From: JANXMY01 sp965246745
Lineage (GTDB): Bacteria; Armatimonadota; Armatimonadia; Armatimonadales; Capsulimonadaceae
Reading direction: 5' to 3'
DNA length: 64,000 nucleotides
Assembly (NCBI GenBank): GCA_965246745.1
Contig: OZ251980.1
Span: 2,108,001 to 2,172,000, forward strand
Shown here: piece by piece, positions 52,401-60,084 of the stretch
How positions within the stretch are numbered: position 1 is the stretch's first letter
Layout of the letters: every line of letters begins with the position of its first letter
Program-made: the position numbers and the translations under genes
The notes under the pieces: model-generated
What the model was told of the DNA's origin: nothing
What the model saw: only the letters and a program-made list of their open reading frames with translations
The model's database searches: none

Positions 52401-53312
52401 ATGCCCTTCCTATCCCTTGACCCAATCGCCCGCCGCAAGCGGGACGCCGCCCGGTGGTCCCTGACCGCCTCCGCGTCCCTGCTCGGCCTTAAAGTCATTG
52501 TCGGGGCCGTGACCGGCAGCGCGGGGATTCTCGCCGAAGCGGTCAACTCCGCCGCCGACCTGGTCGGCTCGGCGCTGGCCCTCTTGTCCGTGCGGGCATC
52601 CGACGAGCCGCCGGACCACTCGCACGCCTACGGGCACGGCAAAATTGAAAACTTGTCGGGCGCGGCGACCGCCGCGCTGATTTTGGTCGGCGGGGTGTTT
52701 GCCATCGGGGAAGCCGTGCGGCACCTGCTGCACCCGGACCCGCTGCCGGGGCTGGGGTGGGGCATGGCCGTCATGGCGGCCTCCGCCGTGGTCAACGCGG
52801 TCGTGTCCCGGCGGCTGCTGGCCGTGGGGCGCGACACCGACTCGCCGGCGCTGGCCGCCGACGGCCACCATCTGCGGACGGATGTTTTGACTTCGCTGGG
52901 GGTGCTGCTGGGACTGACCCTGGTGCGGACCACCGGAAAGCTTTGGTGGGATTCGGCGGCGGCGCTCGGGGTCTCGTTTTTGATCCTGCGGGTCGGCTAC
53001 GGCCTGGCGCGGGACGCCGTTTTGACACTTTCCGACGCCGCCCTGCCGCCGGCGGAAGAAGCGGCGCTGACGGCGATTCTCATGGCCCACCCGGACGTGC
53101 GGGGCTTCCACAAGCTGCGGACCCGCAAATCGGGGTCGCACCGCCACGCCGATGTGCATGTGCAGATCGCCGACACGCACACGTTTGTGGAAGCGCACCG
53201 GCTGACCGAGGAGCTGGAAGACCGCCTGCGCGAAGCCCTGCCGAACCTGCACCCGATTATTCATATTGAGCCGGACGAAGACGAAGCCCGGCATCAGCAG
53301 CAGCAGCATTAG
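52401..53312 (+). CDS. Cation diffusion facilitator (zinc/metal efflux)
   Basis: This 303-residue CDF protein has six membrane helices. The metal site is in LAEAVNSAADLVGS (helix 2), and HSHAYGHGKIENL and ADGHHLRTDVLTS (helix 5) are typical. The C-terminal cytoplasmic domain has HRHADVHVQIADTHTFVEAH, and a His-rich tail (RHQQQQH) could sense metal. It exports Zn, Fe, Co or Mn. The ATG at 52401 lies just after the RAYT palindrome; upstream in-frame codons belong to the repeat. Confidence 0.92.
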   Translation: MPFLSLDPIARRKRDAARWSLTASASLLGLKVIVGAVTGSAGILAEAVNSAADLVGSALALLSVRASDEPPDHSHAYGHGKIENLSGAATAALILVGGVFAIGEAVRHLLHPDPLPGLGWGMAVMAASAVVNAVVSRRLLAVGRDTDSPALAADGHHLRTDVLTSLGVLLGLTLVRTTGKLWWDSAAALGVSFLILRVGYGLARDAVLTLSDAALPPAEEAALTAILMAHPDVRGFHKLRTRKSGSHRHADVHVQIADTHTFVEAHRLTEELEDRLREALPNLHPIIHIEPDEDEARHQQQQH

Positions 53313-53330
53313 CGGCCGCAGCATTAAGCG

Positions 53331-53873
53331 CTAGGGCAGGCCGGCCGGGGCCGGCGGGGCGGCATTCGGGTCGTCAAACGCGCCGTGGGTCGGCAAAAAC
53401 GTGTAGCTCGGCGGCGGGCGGCTCGGGGCGGCGGGACGGCCCGCGATCCGGGAAATCAGGCCGGTCACCGCCGGCCCGGCGTTTTGGGTAGCGAGCAGCA
53501 CCCCGACCCCCGCCGACAGCAGCAGCAAAATCGTCACGGCGGCGATCCGGCGCCGCGACGGCCCCCGGCGGCGCGAACGGGCGGACGGGGATCGGGACGG
53601 AACAAAACCGGCCCGGCGAGCCTGCCGTGCGGCTTCGTGCGCCGCTTTGTCCTGCGCCGCTTTGTCAAGCGCGGCCTTGTCGTAGGCTGCCTTGCGGGCC
53701 GGGTCGGACAAGAGTTCATAAGCGGCATTCAGCGCCCGCAGCGTGCCTTCCGCGTCCACCCCGGCGTGGCGGTCGGGATGCACTTCTTTGGCGAGCTGCC
53801 GGTAGCGGCGCTTGATGTCCGCCGCCGGGCTGCCCGGCGGCAGGCCCAGGCAGGCGTAAGGGTCCTGGTGCAT
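53331..53873 (-). CDS. J-domain (DnaJ-like) membrane protein
   Basis: This 180-residue protein has an N-terminal J domain (DPYACLGLPPGSPAADIKRRYRQLAKEVHPDRHAG) with the HPD motif, an Ala/Lys repeat (KAALDKAAQDKAAHEAARQ), a basic stretch and one membrane helix (AAVTILLLLSAGVGVLLA). It should recruit DnaK to the membrane. The ATG at 53873 gives the J domain directly; longer in-frame sequence to 54050 crosses the secE promoter and is non-coding. A TATAGT box lies at 53911-53916. Confidence 0.88.
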   Translation of the reverse strand: MHQDPYACLGLPPGSPAADIKRRYRQLAKEVHPDRHAGVDAEGTLRALNAAYELLSDPARKAAYDKAALDKAAQDKAAHEAARQARRAGFVPSRSPSARSRRRGPSRRRIAAVTILLLLSAGVGVLLATQNAGPAVTGLISRIAGRPAAPSRPPPSYTFLPTHGAFDDPNAAPPAPAGLP

Positions 53874-53945
53874 CACGCGATAACCACCTGCTTTCTGGGT
53901 GTGCTGCCTTACTATACCCGGTTTTGCCGCCCCGCCCCGCGCGGC

Positions 53946-53974
53946 TTGACTTTTTTTGCGCGGTATGCTATAGT
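53946..53974 (+). promoter_or_regulatory. Sigma-70-type promoter of the secE-nusG-rpl operon
   Basis: TTGACT (53946-53951), 17 bases, TATAGT (53969-53974). Transcript start near 53981, about 83 bases before secE. Confidence 0.8.
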
Positions 53975-54063
53975 AGCGTCTAAGACACCGGACAGGGGCG
54001 CACCCCCTGTTCATTTTTTTGCCTTTCCCCATCGGCTGAGGCAAAAGCAAGGCACCTTTGATT

Positions 54064-54399
54064 ATGGCGAAAAGCTACGACAACAACACGGACACGCCCA
54101 AAACCGCCCCCGGCGGGCCGAAAAAGGCCGCCCCGGCCAAGCCCGCCGCCGCGCCGAGCGGGCGAATGTCCGATGTGCAGCGCCGCGCTCAGCAGATGGC
54201 GAAAAAGCCGCAGGTCTCGCCCGCCCAGTTTTTTCAGGAAGCGTGGGTCGAGCTGAAGAAAACATCGTGGCCGAACCGGGACGTGCTGACCAAATCCACC
54301 TCGGTCGTGTTGTTTCTGGTCGCCACGGTGGCGGTGTGGGTCGGAGGATTGAATTATGTGCTCAACATTGTCACGAAATCGGTGTTTCTGGGAAAATAA
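54064..54399 (+). CDS. secE: Preprotein translocase subunit SecE
   Basis: This 111-residue SecE has a long Lys/Ala/Pro-rich N-terminal tail, the amphipathic FFQEAWVELKKTSWPNRDVLTKSTSVV and a single membrane helix. It stabilises SecY in the translocon. Placement directly before nusG is the bacterial standard, but the rpmG and tRNA-Trp genes often found upstream are absent. The ATG at 54064 is used; the TTG six bases before has no advantage. Confidence 0.93.
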   Translation: MAKSYDNNTDTPKTAPGGPKKAAPAKPAAAPSGRMSDVQRRAQQMAKKPQVSPAQFFQEAWVELKKTSWPNRDVLTKSTSVVLFLVATVAVWVGGLNYVLNIVTKSVFLGK

Positions 54400-54402
54400 A
54401 TC

Positions 54403-54933
54403 ATGCTGAAGCACTGGTACGCGGTTCATACCTACTCGGGCCACGAGAAAAAAGTCAAAACCAACATCGAGCGCCGCGCCGAGACGATGGGTCTCAAAAA
54501 CAAAGTTTTCGATATTTTGGTCCCGACCGAAAAAGAGTCGCGCGTCCGGCAGGGCAAGAAAAGCGAGATTGACCGCAAAGTCTTTCCGGGCTACGTCTTC
54601 ATCGAGATGGTGCTCGACGACAACACCTGGTACTTGGTGAAAAGCACCACGGGCGTGATCGGGTTTGTCGGCGACGCCAAGCCCACGGTCGTCAAAGACT
54701 CCGAAGTCCGGGACATCAAAAAAGCGCTGGAAGAGTCGGAAAACAAGCCGATCATCCGCCCGCGCTGGGAAGTCGGCCAATCGGTGCGCGTCACCGCCGG
54801 CCCGTTTGCGGACTTCACGGGCACCATTCAGGAAATCAACGCGCCCAAAGACAAGGTCAAAGTGCTGATTTCCATCTTCGGCCGCGACACGCCGGTTGAG
54901 CTGGAATTCGGCCAAATCGAAAAGATTTCCTAA
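54403..54933 (+). CDS. nusG: Transcription antitermination factor NusG
   Basis: This 176-residue protein has the NGN domain (HWYAVHTYSGHEKKVKTNIERRAE; KVFPGYVFIEM; GVIGFVG) and a C-terminal KOW domain (GQSVRVTAGPFADFTGTIQEI). It couples RNA polymerase with the ribosome and Rho. It follows secE by three bases. Its stop TAA shares its last base with the ATG of the next gene, which is not a ribosomal protein gene. Confidence 0.97.
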   Translation: MLKHWYAVHTYSGHEKKVKTNIERRAETMGLKNKVFDILVPTEKESRVRQGKKSEIDRKVFPGYVFIEMVLDDNTWYLVKSTTGVIGFVGDAKPTVVKDSEVRDIKKALEESENKPIIRPRWEVGQSVRVTAGPFADFTGTIQEINAPKDKVKVLISIFGRDTPVELEFGQIEKIS

Positions 54934-55406
54934 TGCTTACCACCCAAAATTTGCTTGCCACTGCTTTGCTGACCCTGTTCGTACTGCCGGCGTCGGCCAA
55001 GACCAGCCCCGAGCAGCAAGTGGAGGCCGTGAGCCGCCTGCGCCTAGCCGCGCTTGTCAGCCACGACATGACCGGGTTCGCCAAGTACTACACGCCGGAC
55101 TTCGACCTGACGCTGGACAACGGCAAGCGCACGGACATTGGTTTTTTGACCCGATGGATTTCGCACGACACGACGCATTTCACGCTCGTGCCGTTCGGGT
55201 ACACTGTGGTCACGTCGCCTGACGGTCAAATGGCATTTACCGAGTTTGAGATGACCGAAACCTACCCGGACCCGAAAGGCGGGCCGGCCGATGTTGAGCA
55301 TACCGTTTTCACTGAAGTTTACGTCAAGCAGCAGGGGCAGTGGAAAGTGCGGCACGAGCAGTACGCGACCAAGCCGAACCCGCCGGCTGCGCCGATTACC
55401 CGTTAG
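54933..55406 (+). CDS. Secreted NTF2/SnoaL-like protein inside the nusG-rplK operon
   Basis: This 157-residue protein has an export signal (LLATALLTLFVLPASA). The body, VEAVSRLRLAALVSHDMTGFAKYYTPDFDLTLDNGKR then HTVFTEVYVKQQGQWKVRHEQY, matches the NTF2-like / DUF4440 fold. Function unknown. Its ATG overlaps the nusG stop by one base, so it is translated with the operon. It separates nusG from rplK, which are adjacent in most bacteria. Confidence 0.78.
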   Translation: MLTTQNLLATALLTLFVLPASAKTSPEQQVEAVSRLRLAALVSHDMTGFAKYYTPDFDLTLDNGKRTDIGFLTRWISHDTTHFTLVPFGYTVVTSPDGQMAFTEFEMTETYPDPKGGPADVEHTVFTEVYVKQQGQWKVRHEQYATKPNPPAAPITR

Positions 55407-55429
55407 TTCGTTCTCGTAAGGATACAGAA

Positions 55430-55852
55430 ATGGCAAAGAAAATCACCGGAGTGGTCAAGCTCCAAATCAACGCGGGCAAAGCGACCCCCGCCCCGCCCGT
55501 CGGCCCCGCGCTCGGCGGCTACGGCATCAACATGATGGAGTTCATCAAGGGCTACAATGAGCGGACTGCGTCGCAGATCGGCTCCATTGTCCCGGTCGAG
55601 ATCACCATCTACGAAGACCGGTCGTTCACGTTCGTCACCAAAACCCCGCCCGCCGCCGACCTGCTCAAAAAAGCCGCCGGCATTCCGAGCGGGTCGGGGA
55701 CGCCCAACAAAACCAAAGTCGCCAAAATCAGCGAAGAGCAGCTTCGCTCCATCGCCGAGATGAAAGCGCCGGACCTGAACGCCAATGACACCGCCGCCGC
55801 TATGAAGATCATCGCCGGCACCGCCCGCTCGATGGGCATTGACATCGGCTGA
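55430..55852 (+). CDS. rplK: 50S ribosomal protein L11
   Basis: The 140-residue L11 is complete: ITGVVKLQINAGKATPAPPVGPALG at the N-terminus and the RNA-binding C-terminal domain (ADLLKKAAGIPSGSGTPNK; AMKIIAGTARSMGI). It binds 23S rRNA at the GTPase centre. The ATG at 55430 is chosen because KKITGVVK is the conserved start. Its TGA stop shares the A with the ATG of the small membrane peptide gene. Confidence 0.97.
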   Translation: MAKKITGVVKLQINAGKATPAPPVGPALGGYGINMMEFIKGYNERTASQIGSIVPVEITIYEDRSFTFVTKTPPAADLLKKAAGIPSGSGTPNKTKVAKISEEQLRSIAEMKAPDLNANDTAAAMKIIAGTARSMGIDIG

Positions 55853-56022
55853 TGAAACTTCTGGAAATCCTGCTGTCGGCAAGCTGGCCCCTCTGGGCGA
55901 AGCTCATTGTCGCCGTACTGTTAATCGGCACGGTCATCGCCTGGTGGACACGGGACTACTGGCAGGATTTGCATACGCCCGACAAGACCCCGGACAAACG
56001 AAAAGCAAGACCGCCGTTCTAA
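55852..56022 (+). CDS. 56-aa single-pass membrane peptide between rplK and rplA
   Basis: This small gene is easily missed because it is only 56 codons. It reads MKLLEILLSASWPLWAKLIV then AVLLIGTVIAWWTRDYWQ and a basic, Pro-rich tail ending in RPPF. One membrane helix spans about residues 17-32. Its ATG overlaps the rplK stop by one base, so translation is coupled to L11. It ends 59 bases before rplA. Unknown function. Confidence 0.6.
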   Translation: MKLLEILLSASWPLWAKLIVAVLLIGTVIAWWTRDYWQDLHTPDKTPDKRKARPPF

Positions 56023-56081
56023 CAAGAAAACGGCATCTGTGGCAGGGCTTCGAAAACCCGCTAGGACCACAAGGAAACAAA

Positions 56082-56819
56082 ATGCGAAAACAAGACCGCG
56101 TGAAAGTAATCGGCAAGCGTTATCAAGAGCTTGCCAAAAAGACCGACCCCGATGCGCTGCTCGATCCGACCCCCGCTTTGGAGCTGGTCAAGACCCTCGC
56201 CAGCGCCAAGTTCGACGAGACTGTTGATGTGGCGTTCAACCTCGGCGTGGACCCCCGCCACGGCGACCAGATGGTGCGCGGCGTCACCACCCTGCCGCAC
56301 GGCACCGGCAAGAGCCGCAAAGTGCTGGTGTTCGCCAAAGGCCCGAAAGCCGCCGACGCCGAAGCCGCCGGGGCGGACCTCGTCGGCGCGGAGGAACTCA
56401 TCGAGCAGGTCCAAAAAGGCACGCTCGACTGGAAATCTTACGATTTGATCTTGGCAACCCCCGACATGATGGGCCAGGTCGGTCGGCTCGGCGCGACGTT
56501 CAAGCAGAAGATGCCGAACCCGAAGGCTGGCACGGTCTCGCCGAACATCGGCCAGGCCGTCAACGACATCAAAAAAGCCACCCGCGTCGAGTACCGTGTC
56601 GAAAAAGCCGGCATCGTCCATGCCCCCATCGGCAAAGCGTCGTTCACCCAGGAGCAGCTTTTGGAGAACTTGAACGCCTTGATGGACGCCCTGCAAAAAG
56701 CAAAGCCGTCGGCCTCCAAAGGCCGCTACTTCAAGAAGATTGCCGTGTCGTCAAGCATGGGGCCGAGCGTCCGCATTGACCCTGTCCGCGCCGTCGCGAT
56801 TGCGGCGGGCAAAGGGTAG
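56082..56819 (+). CDS. rplA: 50S ribosomal protein L1
   Basis: The 245-residue L1 is complete: KRYQELAKKTDPDALLDPTPAL, the RNA-binding TLPHGTGKSRKVLVFAKG and the C-terminal GTVSPNIGQAVNDIKK. It binds 23S rRNA at the L1 stalk and its own mRNA as a repressor in many bacteria. AAGGAAAC precedes the ATG at 56082. Confidence 0.97.
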   Translation: MRKQDRVKVIGKRYQELAKKTDPDALLDPTPALELVKTLASAKFDETVDVAFNLGVDPRHGDQMVRGVTTLPHGTGKSRKVLVFAKGPKAADAEAAGADLVGAEELIEQVQKGTLDWKSYDLILATPDMMGQVGRLGATFKQKMPNPKAGTVSPNIGQAVNDIKKATRVEYRVEKAGIVHAPIGKASFTQEQLLENLNALMDALQKAKPSASKGRYFKKIAVSSSMGPSVRIDPVRAVAIAAGKG

Positions 56820-56833
56820 GGAAAGTGGAGGCA

Positions 56834-56972
56834 GCGAGGGAATAAATTCCTTTATGCCTTCGGCATTACTTCGTATCTGCTGCATGGCATCCTTCGGATG
56901 TAAGAATTGCAAGCATTGACGAGTCTGTCGTCCGAAGGACGCAATGCAGCAAGTGAGATTTATCTCCTCGCA
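56834..56972. repeat. Palindrome of the GTCCTTCGGAC family between rplA and rplJ
   Basis: Arms 56834-56901 and 56928-56972 share the core tgcatggcatccttcggatg and gtccgaaggacgcaatgcag. The left arm also holds an extra 27-base segment with its own hairpin (atgccttcggcat). It is transcribed with the ribosomal operon. Confidence 0.82.
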
Positions 56973-57008
56973 CGTCCTGTTCGTTCGCTCCCGAAAAACC
57001 AAATACAA

Positions 57009-57085
57009 CGCCGCAGACAGCCGGTCCCGCTCGAAACACAGAGCAGGGTTAATGGACACTCATCCGCCGGCCGAGGTAACAGGAA
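57009..57085 (+). ncRNA. Ribosomal protein L10 leader
   Basis: The segment has the L10 leader pattern: ccgcagacagccgg near the start, a ttaat loop and ccgccggccgaggt at the end, the two flanks pairing. L10(L12)4 binds this RNA to repress rplJL. Confidence 0.7.
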
Positions 57086-57126
57086 CGCCCCGCCAGCACG
57101 CGCCCCGAAGCGCCGTGCCGCGACCG

Positions 57127-57180
57127 ATGCGCCCTGCGGCCTGTCTGCCTTTGTGCAGCCGCCGCCGGGCGCATTTTGTT
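57127..57180 (+). terminator. Attenuator hairpin before rplJ
   Basis: Stem atgcgccctgcggc (57127-57140) with gccgc...gggcgcat (57158-57174), followed by a T-rich stretch, just downstream of the L10 leader. It fits an attenuator controlled by L10 binding. Confidence 0.6.
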
Positions 57181-57216
57181 TTCAAATCCAATCACACACC
57201 AGAGGAGGTGATTACC

Positions 57217-57783
57217 ATCGCAACAGACTACACAATTGAACCTGCCGGAGCCAAAGTCGAGATCGTCGGCGACCTGCGCGAGCTGGTCGGGCAGACCCAA
57301 GCCGCGATCCTGACCGACTACCGGGGGCTGTCGGTCGCCGAGCTGACCGAGCTTCGCAAAAAGCTGCGCGAAGTGGACGGCGAATACCGAGTCGTCAAGA
57401 ACACGCTGTTTAAACTCGCGGCCGGGGACACCATGCCGGTCGGCGAGATGAGCGAGTTTCTGGCCGGTCCCACCGCCATCGGCTTCGCGAAAGGCGACCC
57501 CGTCGCGGTCGCCAAAATCATGCTGGAATACGCGCAGGCGCACAAAGCCATGACCGTCAAAGCCGGCGTCATGGACGGCCGCGTTCTCACTCCCGCCCAG
57601 GTGGACGCCCTGTCCAAGACCCCGCCGCGCGAAGTGCTGCTGTCCCAGATGCTCGGCTCGTTGCAGTCGCCCATCGCCGGATTTGTCGGCACGCTCGGCG
57701 GCATCGTCTCGAACTTCGTTTTCACGCTGCAAGCGATTGCCGATAAGCAGAACACCGGCGCGGACGCCGCCCCTGCCGCTTAA
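57217..57783 (+). CDS. rplJ: 50S ribosomal protein L10, apparent AUC start
   Basis: The body is clearly L10: VEIVGDLRELVGQTQAAILTDYRGLSVAELTELRKKLRE and YRVVKNTLFKLA. No ATG, GTG or TTG lies at a normal distance from the strong AGGAGG (57203-57208). The codon at the optimum spacing of eight bases is ATC (57217); a GTG overlaps the AGGAGG itself and an ATT is only two bases away. An AUC start gives 188 residues, the usual L10 length. The next ATG would remove the RNA-binding domain. Either a rare start or a sequencing error must explain this. Confidence 0.9.
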   Translation: MATDYTIEPAGAKVEIVGDLRELVGQTQAAILTDYRGLSVAELTELRKKLREVDGEYRVVKNTLFKLAAGDTMPVGEMSEFLAGPTAIGFAKGDPVAVAKIMLEYAQAHKAMTVKAGVMDGRVLTPAQVDALSKTPPREVLLSQMLGSLQSPIAGFVGTLGGIVSNFVFTLQAIADKQNTGADAAPAA

Positions 57784-57816
57784 TGACCAAACCAACACTT
57801 TAGGAGAAATAACACC

Positions 57817-58206
57817 ATGGCCGATACAGCCGCAATGATGGAAGCCATCAAAGGCATGACCGTTCTCGAACTCAGCGACTTCGTCAAGCAGCTTCAGGAA
57901 GAATTCGGCGTTTCCGCCGCCGCGCCCGTCGCGCAGGGCGGCGGAGGCGGCGGCGCAGCGGCCCCGGCCGCAGCGGCCGAGGAAGCCCCGACCTCGTTCA
58001 ATGTCATCTTGACCGCCGCCGGCGACAAAAAGATCAACGTCATCAAAGTCGTTCGCGAAATCACGTCGCTCGGCCTTAAAGAAGCCAAAGACCTGGTAGA
58101 CGGCGCTCCGAAGGCCGTCAAAGAGGGCCTCAATGCCGAAGACGCCGCCGCGCTGAAAGCCAAAATCGAAGCCGAAGGCGCGACCGTCGAAGTCAAGCCC
58201 GCGTAA
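57817..58206 (+). CDS. rplL: 50S ribosomal protein L7/L12
   Basis: The 129-residue L7/L12 is complete: EAIKGMTVLELSDFVKQLQEEFG for the dimer domain, an Ala/Gly-rich hinge and TSFNVILTAAGDKKINVIKVVREITSLGLKEAKDLVD for the C-terminal domain. It forms the stalk that recruits GTPase factors. AGGAG precedes the ATG. It is not followed by rpoB, which is the usual next gene; instead there is a strong terminator and an unrelated secreted protein. Confidence 0.97.
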   Translation: MADTAAMMEAIKGMTVLELSDFVKQLQEEFGVSAAAPVAQGGGGGGAAAPAAAAEEAPTSFNVILTAAGDKKINVIKVVREITSLGLKEAKDLVDGAPKAVKEGLNAEDAAALKAKIEAEGATVEVKPA

Positions 58207-58238
58207 TCGCCTCGGCAAGACCGAACATGGCAAGACCG

Positions 58239-58282
58239 AACACAGCGAGCCTGCCCCAAATTTGGGGCAGGCTCGCTGTGTT
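58239..58282. terminator. Perfect 44-bp palindromic terminator after rplL
   Basis: aacacagcgagcctgccccaaa is followed at once by its exact reverse complement and then ttgtcttt. A direct repeat of ggcaagaccgaaca lies just before it. It should stop transcription of the whole ribosomal operon. Confidence 0.88.
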
Positions 58283-58349
58283 GTCTTTATCGGCAGGCGC
58301 AGCAGCGAGGCAGATAAAGAAAATCGCTTTTTGTGCCGAACATTACGGC

Positions 58350-59651
58350 ATGAACTCTGCTCTAAATCACTTCAAATCCTGGCCGCTGCTGCTCTGCCTC
58401 GCCGCCCTGCTCGGGGCGCTCGGCCGGCCCGCGCCGGCCCAAGCCGGCCCGTGGACCGTGTACGAAACGCTGCCGAGCTTCACCAGCGCCAATTCATATG
58501 TGCTGTGGATTAAAGCCGGCACGACCGACCCCGCCGGCAGCTACAGCGGCGACCTGGTTTCCATTTGGACGGTGGACGCCGCCGGCAATCAGCTTGCCGT
58601 CAGCCCGACATACGGCCCCTACGCCGGCTGGCGGGCGAGCCAGCTCACCCCGGCCTATGACGGCACGCTGCGGATGGCCTGGAAAGCGGACAACAGCGAC
58701 GGCACGCCCGACAGCATCGTCTCGCTTTGGACCCTCGACAGCCGCGCCAACCTGACCGCCATCAGCCCCACTTACGGGCCGTATTCCGGCTGGACACTCC
58801 TGGAAGAATATGCCAATCCCGACGGGACGGCCGCGCTGTACTGGGAAAAAATAGACGACGCCGGCGCTCCCGGCAGCGGCAGCCAGATTTCGATTTGGAC
58901 GGTGGACGCACGGGGAAATCGGCTTTCCATCAGCCCCACCTACGGCCCTTATGCCGACTGGTACTTTTATGAAGCGCTTCCCAGCTTCAGCAAGGACGGC
59001 ACATCGTTTATTGCTTGGGTCAATTCCGGCACGACCGACGCCGACGGCGCGTATACCGGCGATGAGCTTTCGTTGTGGAAGACCGATGCCCACGGCAGCC
59101 GGCTGTCCATCAGCCCGCTCTACGGGCGCTATCCCGGCTGGTTCTTCGATCAAATCTCGCCGGCCTACGACGGCACGGCTCGCCTGCTTTGGGTGCAGCC
59201 CGGCGGGGCCGACAGCGCGGGAAGCTACGCCGGCGACATCGTCTCGCTTTGGTCGGTCAACAGCGCCGGCGGTCAGCCCGCGATCAGCCCGACCTACGGC
59301 CCGTTTTCCCGCTGGACGGCCCGGATGCTTGTCACGGCCCCGTCCGGCGCGTCCTGCCTGCTTTGGGCGCAGCCCGGCGCTTACGACAGCGGCAGCGGCA
59401 GCTACAGCGGCGACCTGGCTTCGCTGTGGTCTCTGAGCGCCGGCAATGCGCTGACTTCCATCAGTCCGACCTATGCCGTGCCGGGAGCCATGGTCACCGG
59501 CCTCGACATCTGCGCCGACGGCAGCGAGCATCTTGCGTGGCAGCTTGGAAACACCGTTTCCGGCGACAGCGCTACCCGGTTTTCGCTGTGGCGCTTGAAC
59601 TCTTCCAGCGGCCTTCTGGCCGCCGGTCCGACCTACGGCCCGTTCCCCTAA
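58350..59651 (+). CDS. Secreted seven-repeat beta-propeller-like protein
   Basis: This 433-residue protein has a signal peptide (LLLCLAALLGALGRPAPAQA) and seven repeats of about 55 residues, each ending in a version of SPTYGPYAGW and containing a SLW- or SIW-T-D motif (for example GDLVSIWTVDAAGNQL). Seven repeats suggest a seven-bladed propeller. No catalytic residue was recognised. The second to fifth repeats are closest to one another, so the gene grew by internal duplication. Probably a surface binding protein. Confidence 0.8.
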   Translation: MNSALNHFKSWPLLLCLAALLGALGRPAPAQAGPWTVYETLPSFTSANSYVLWIKAGTTDPAGSYSGDLVSIWTVDAAGNQLAVSPTYGPYAGWRASQLTPAYDGTLRMAWKADNSDGTPDSIVSLWTLDSRANLTAISPTYGPYSGWTLLEEYANPDGTAALYWEKIDDAGAPGSGSQISIWTVDARGNRLSISPTYGPYADWYFYEALPSFSKDGTSFIAWVNSGTTDADGAYTGDELSLWKTDAHGSRLSISPLYGRYPGWFFDQISPAYDGTARLLWVQPGGADSAGSYAGDIVSLWSVNSAGGQPAISPTYGPFSRWTARMLVTAPSGASCLLWAQPGAYDSGSGSYSGDLASLWSLSAGNALTSISPTYAVPGAMVTGLDICADGSEHLAWQLGNTVSGDSATRFSLWRLNSSSGLLAAGPTYGPFP

Positions 59652-59883
59652 AACAGCGCAAAAACCCGGATGCAAAAACAGATGTTCGGGAACAAAACAA
59701 GCGCGGCGGGCGTTTAACAGATGTACGCCGCCCGGCTTCAATGCAGCAGCCGGGCGGCGGCCCTCCCACGAAGCGGCCCCGGCGGGCGCAGACAAGCCCG
59801 CCGCATTTCCGCCGACGCCCTGCGGCCCGTAGAGACTCAGGCCGGCGTCCGGCGGATCGTCCGCTTCGTCCCGAATTTTTCCC

Positions 59884-59914
59884 TTGACATACCCGGCCCG
59901 CCGCCGGGTATAAT
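59884..59914 (+). promoter_or_regulatory. Promoter of tRNA-Leu
   Basis: TTGACA (59884-59889) and TATAAT (59909-59914), spacer 19, ending 23 bases before the tRNA. The rest of the 59652-59937 gap shows no gene. Confidence 0.75.
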
Positions 59915-59937
59915 ACACCGCATGCCAATCCGAGCGT

Positions 59938-60020
59938 GCCGAAGTGGCGGAATGGCAGACGCGGAGGTCTCAAAAACCTTTGGGGGCAACCTCGTGGGGG
60001 TTCGAGTCCCCCCTTCGGCA
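59938..60020 (+). tRNA. tRNA-Leu (anticodon CAA)
   Basis: Acceptor gccgaag pairs with cttcggc; anticodon stem gaggt/acctt encloses the loop ctcaaaa with CAA; a long variable arm and the GTTCGAGTC T arm are present. Discriminator A; CCA is not encoded. Length 83. Confidence 0.95.
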
Positions 60021-60033
60021 CTCAGCACAAAAC

Positions 60034-60066
60034 CGCCGCCGGGTCTTTTAGACCCGGCGGCGTTTT
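60034..60066. terminator. Terminator after tRNA-Leu
   Basis: Stem cgccgccgggtc / gacccggcggcg, loop of five bases, then TTTT. It can also serve the DUF1559 gene ending at 60085 on the minus strand. Confidence 0.88.
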
Positions 60067-60084
60067 GCTTTCCTGTTGTCGCCG

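Noticed and set aside
53331..54050. Longer form of the J-domain protein starting at 54050
   Set aside because: The extension would cross the secE promoter and the leader; the J domain begins exactly at the inner ATG at 53873.
55839..56081. Upstream extension of rplA in frame from 55839
   Set aside because: It overlaps the 56-aa membrane peptide gene in another frame and precedes the conserved L1 start.
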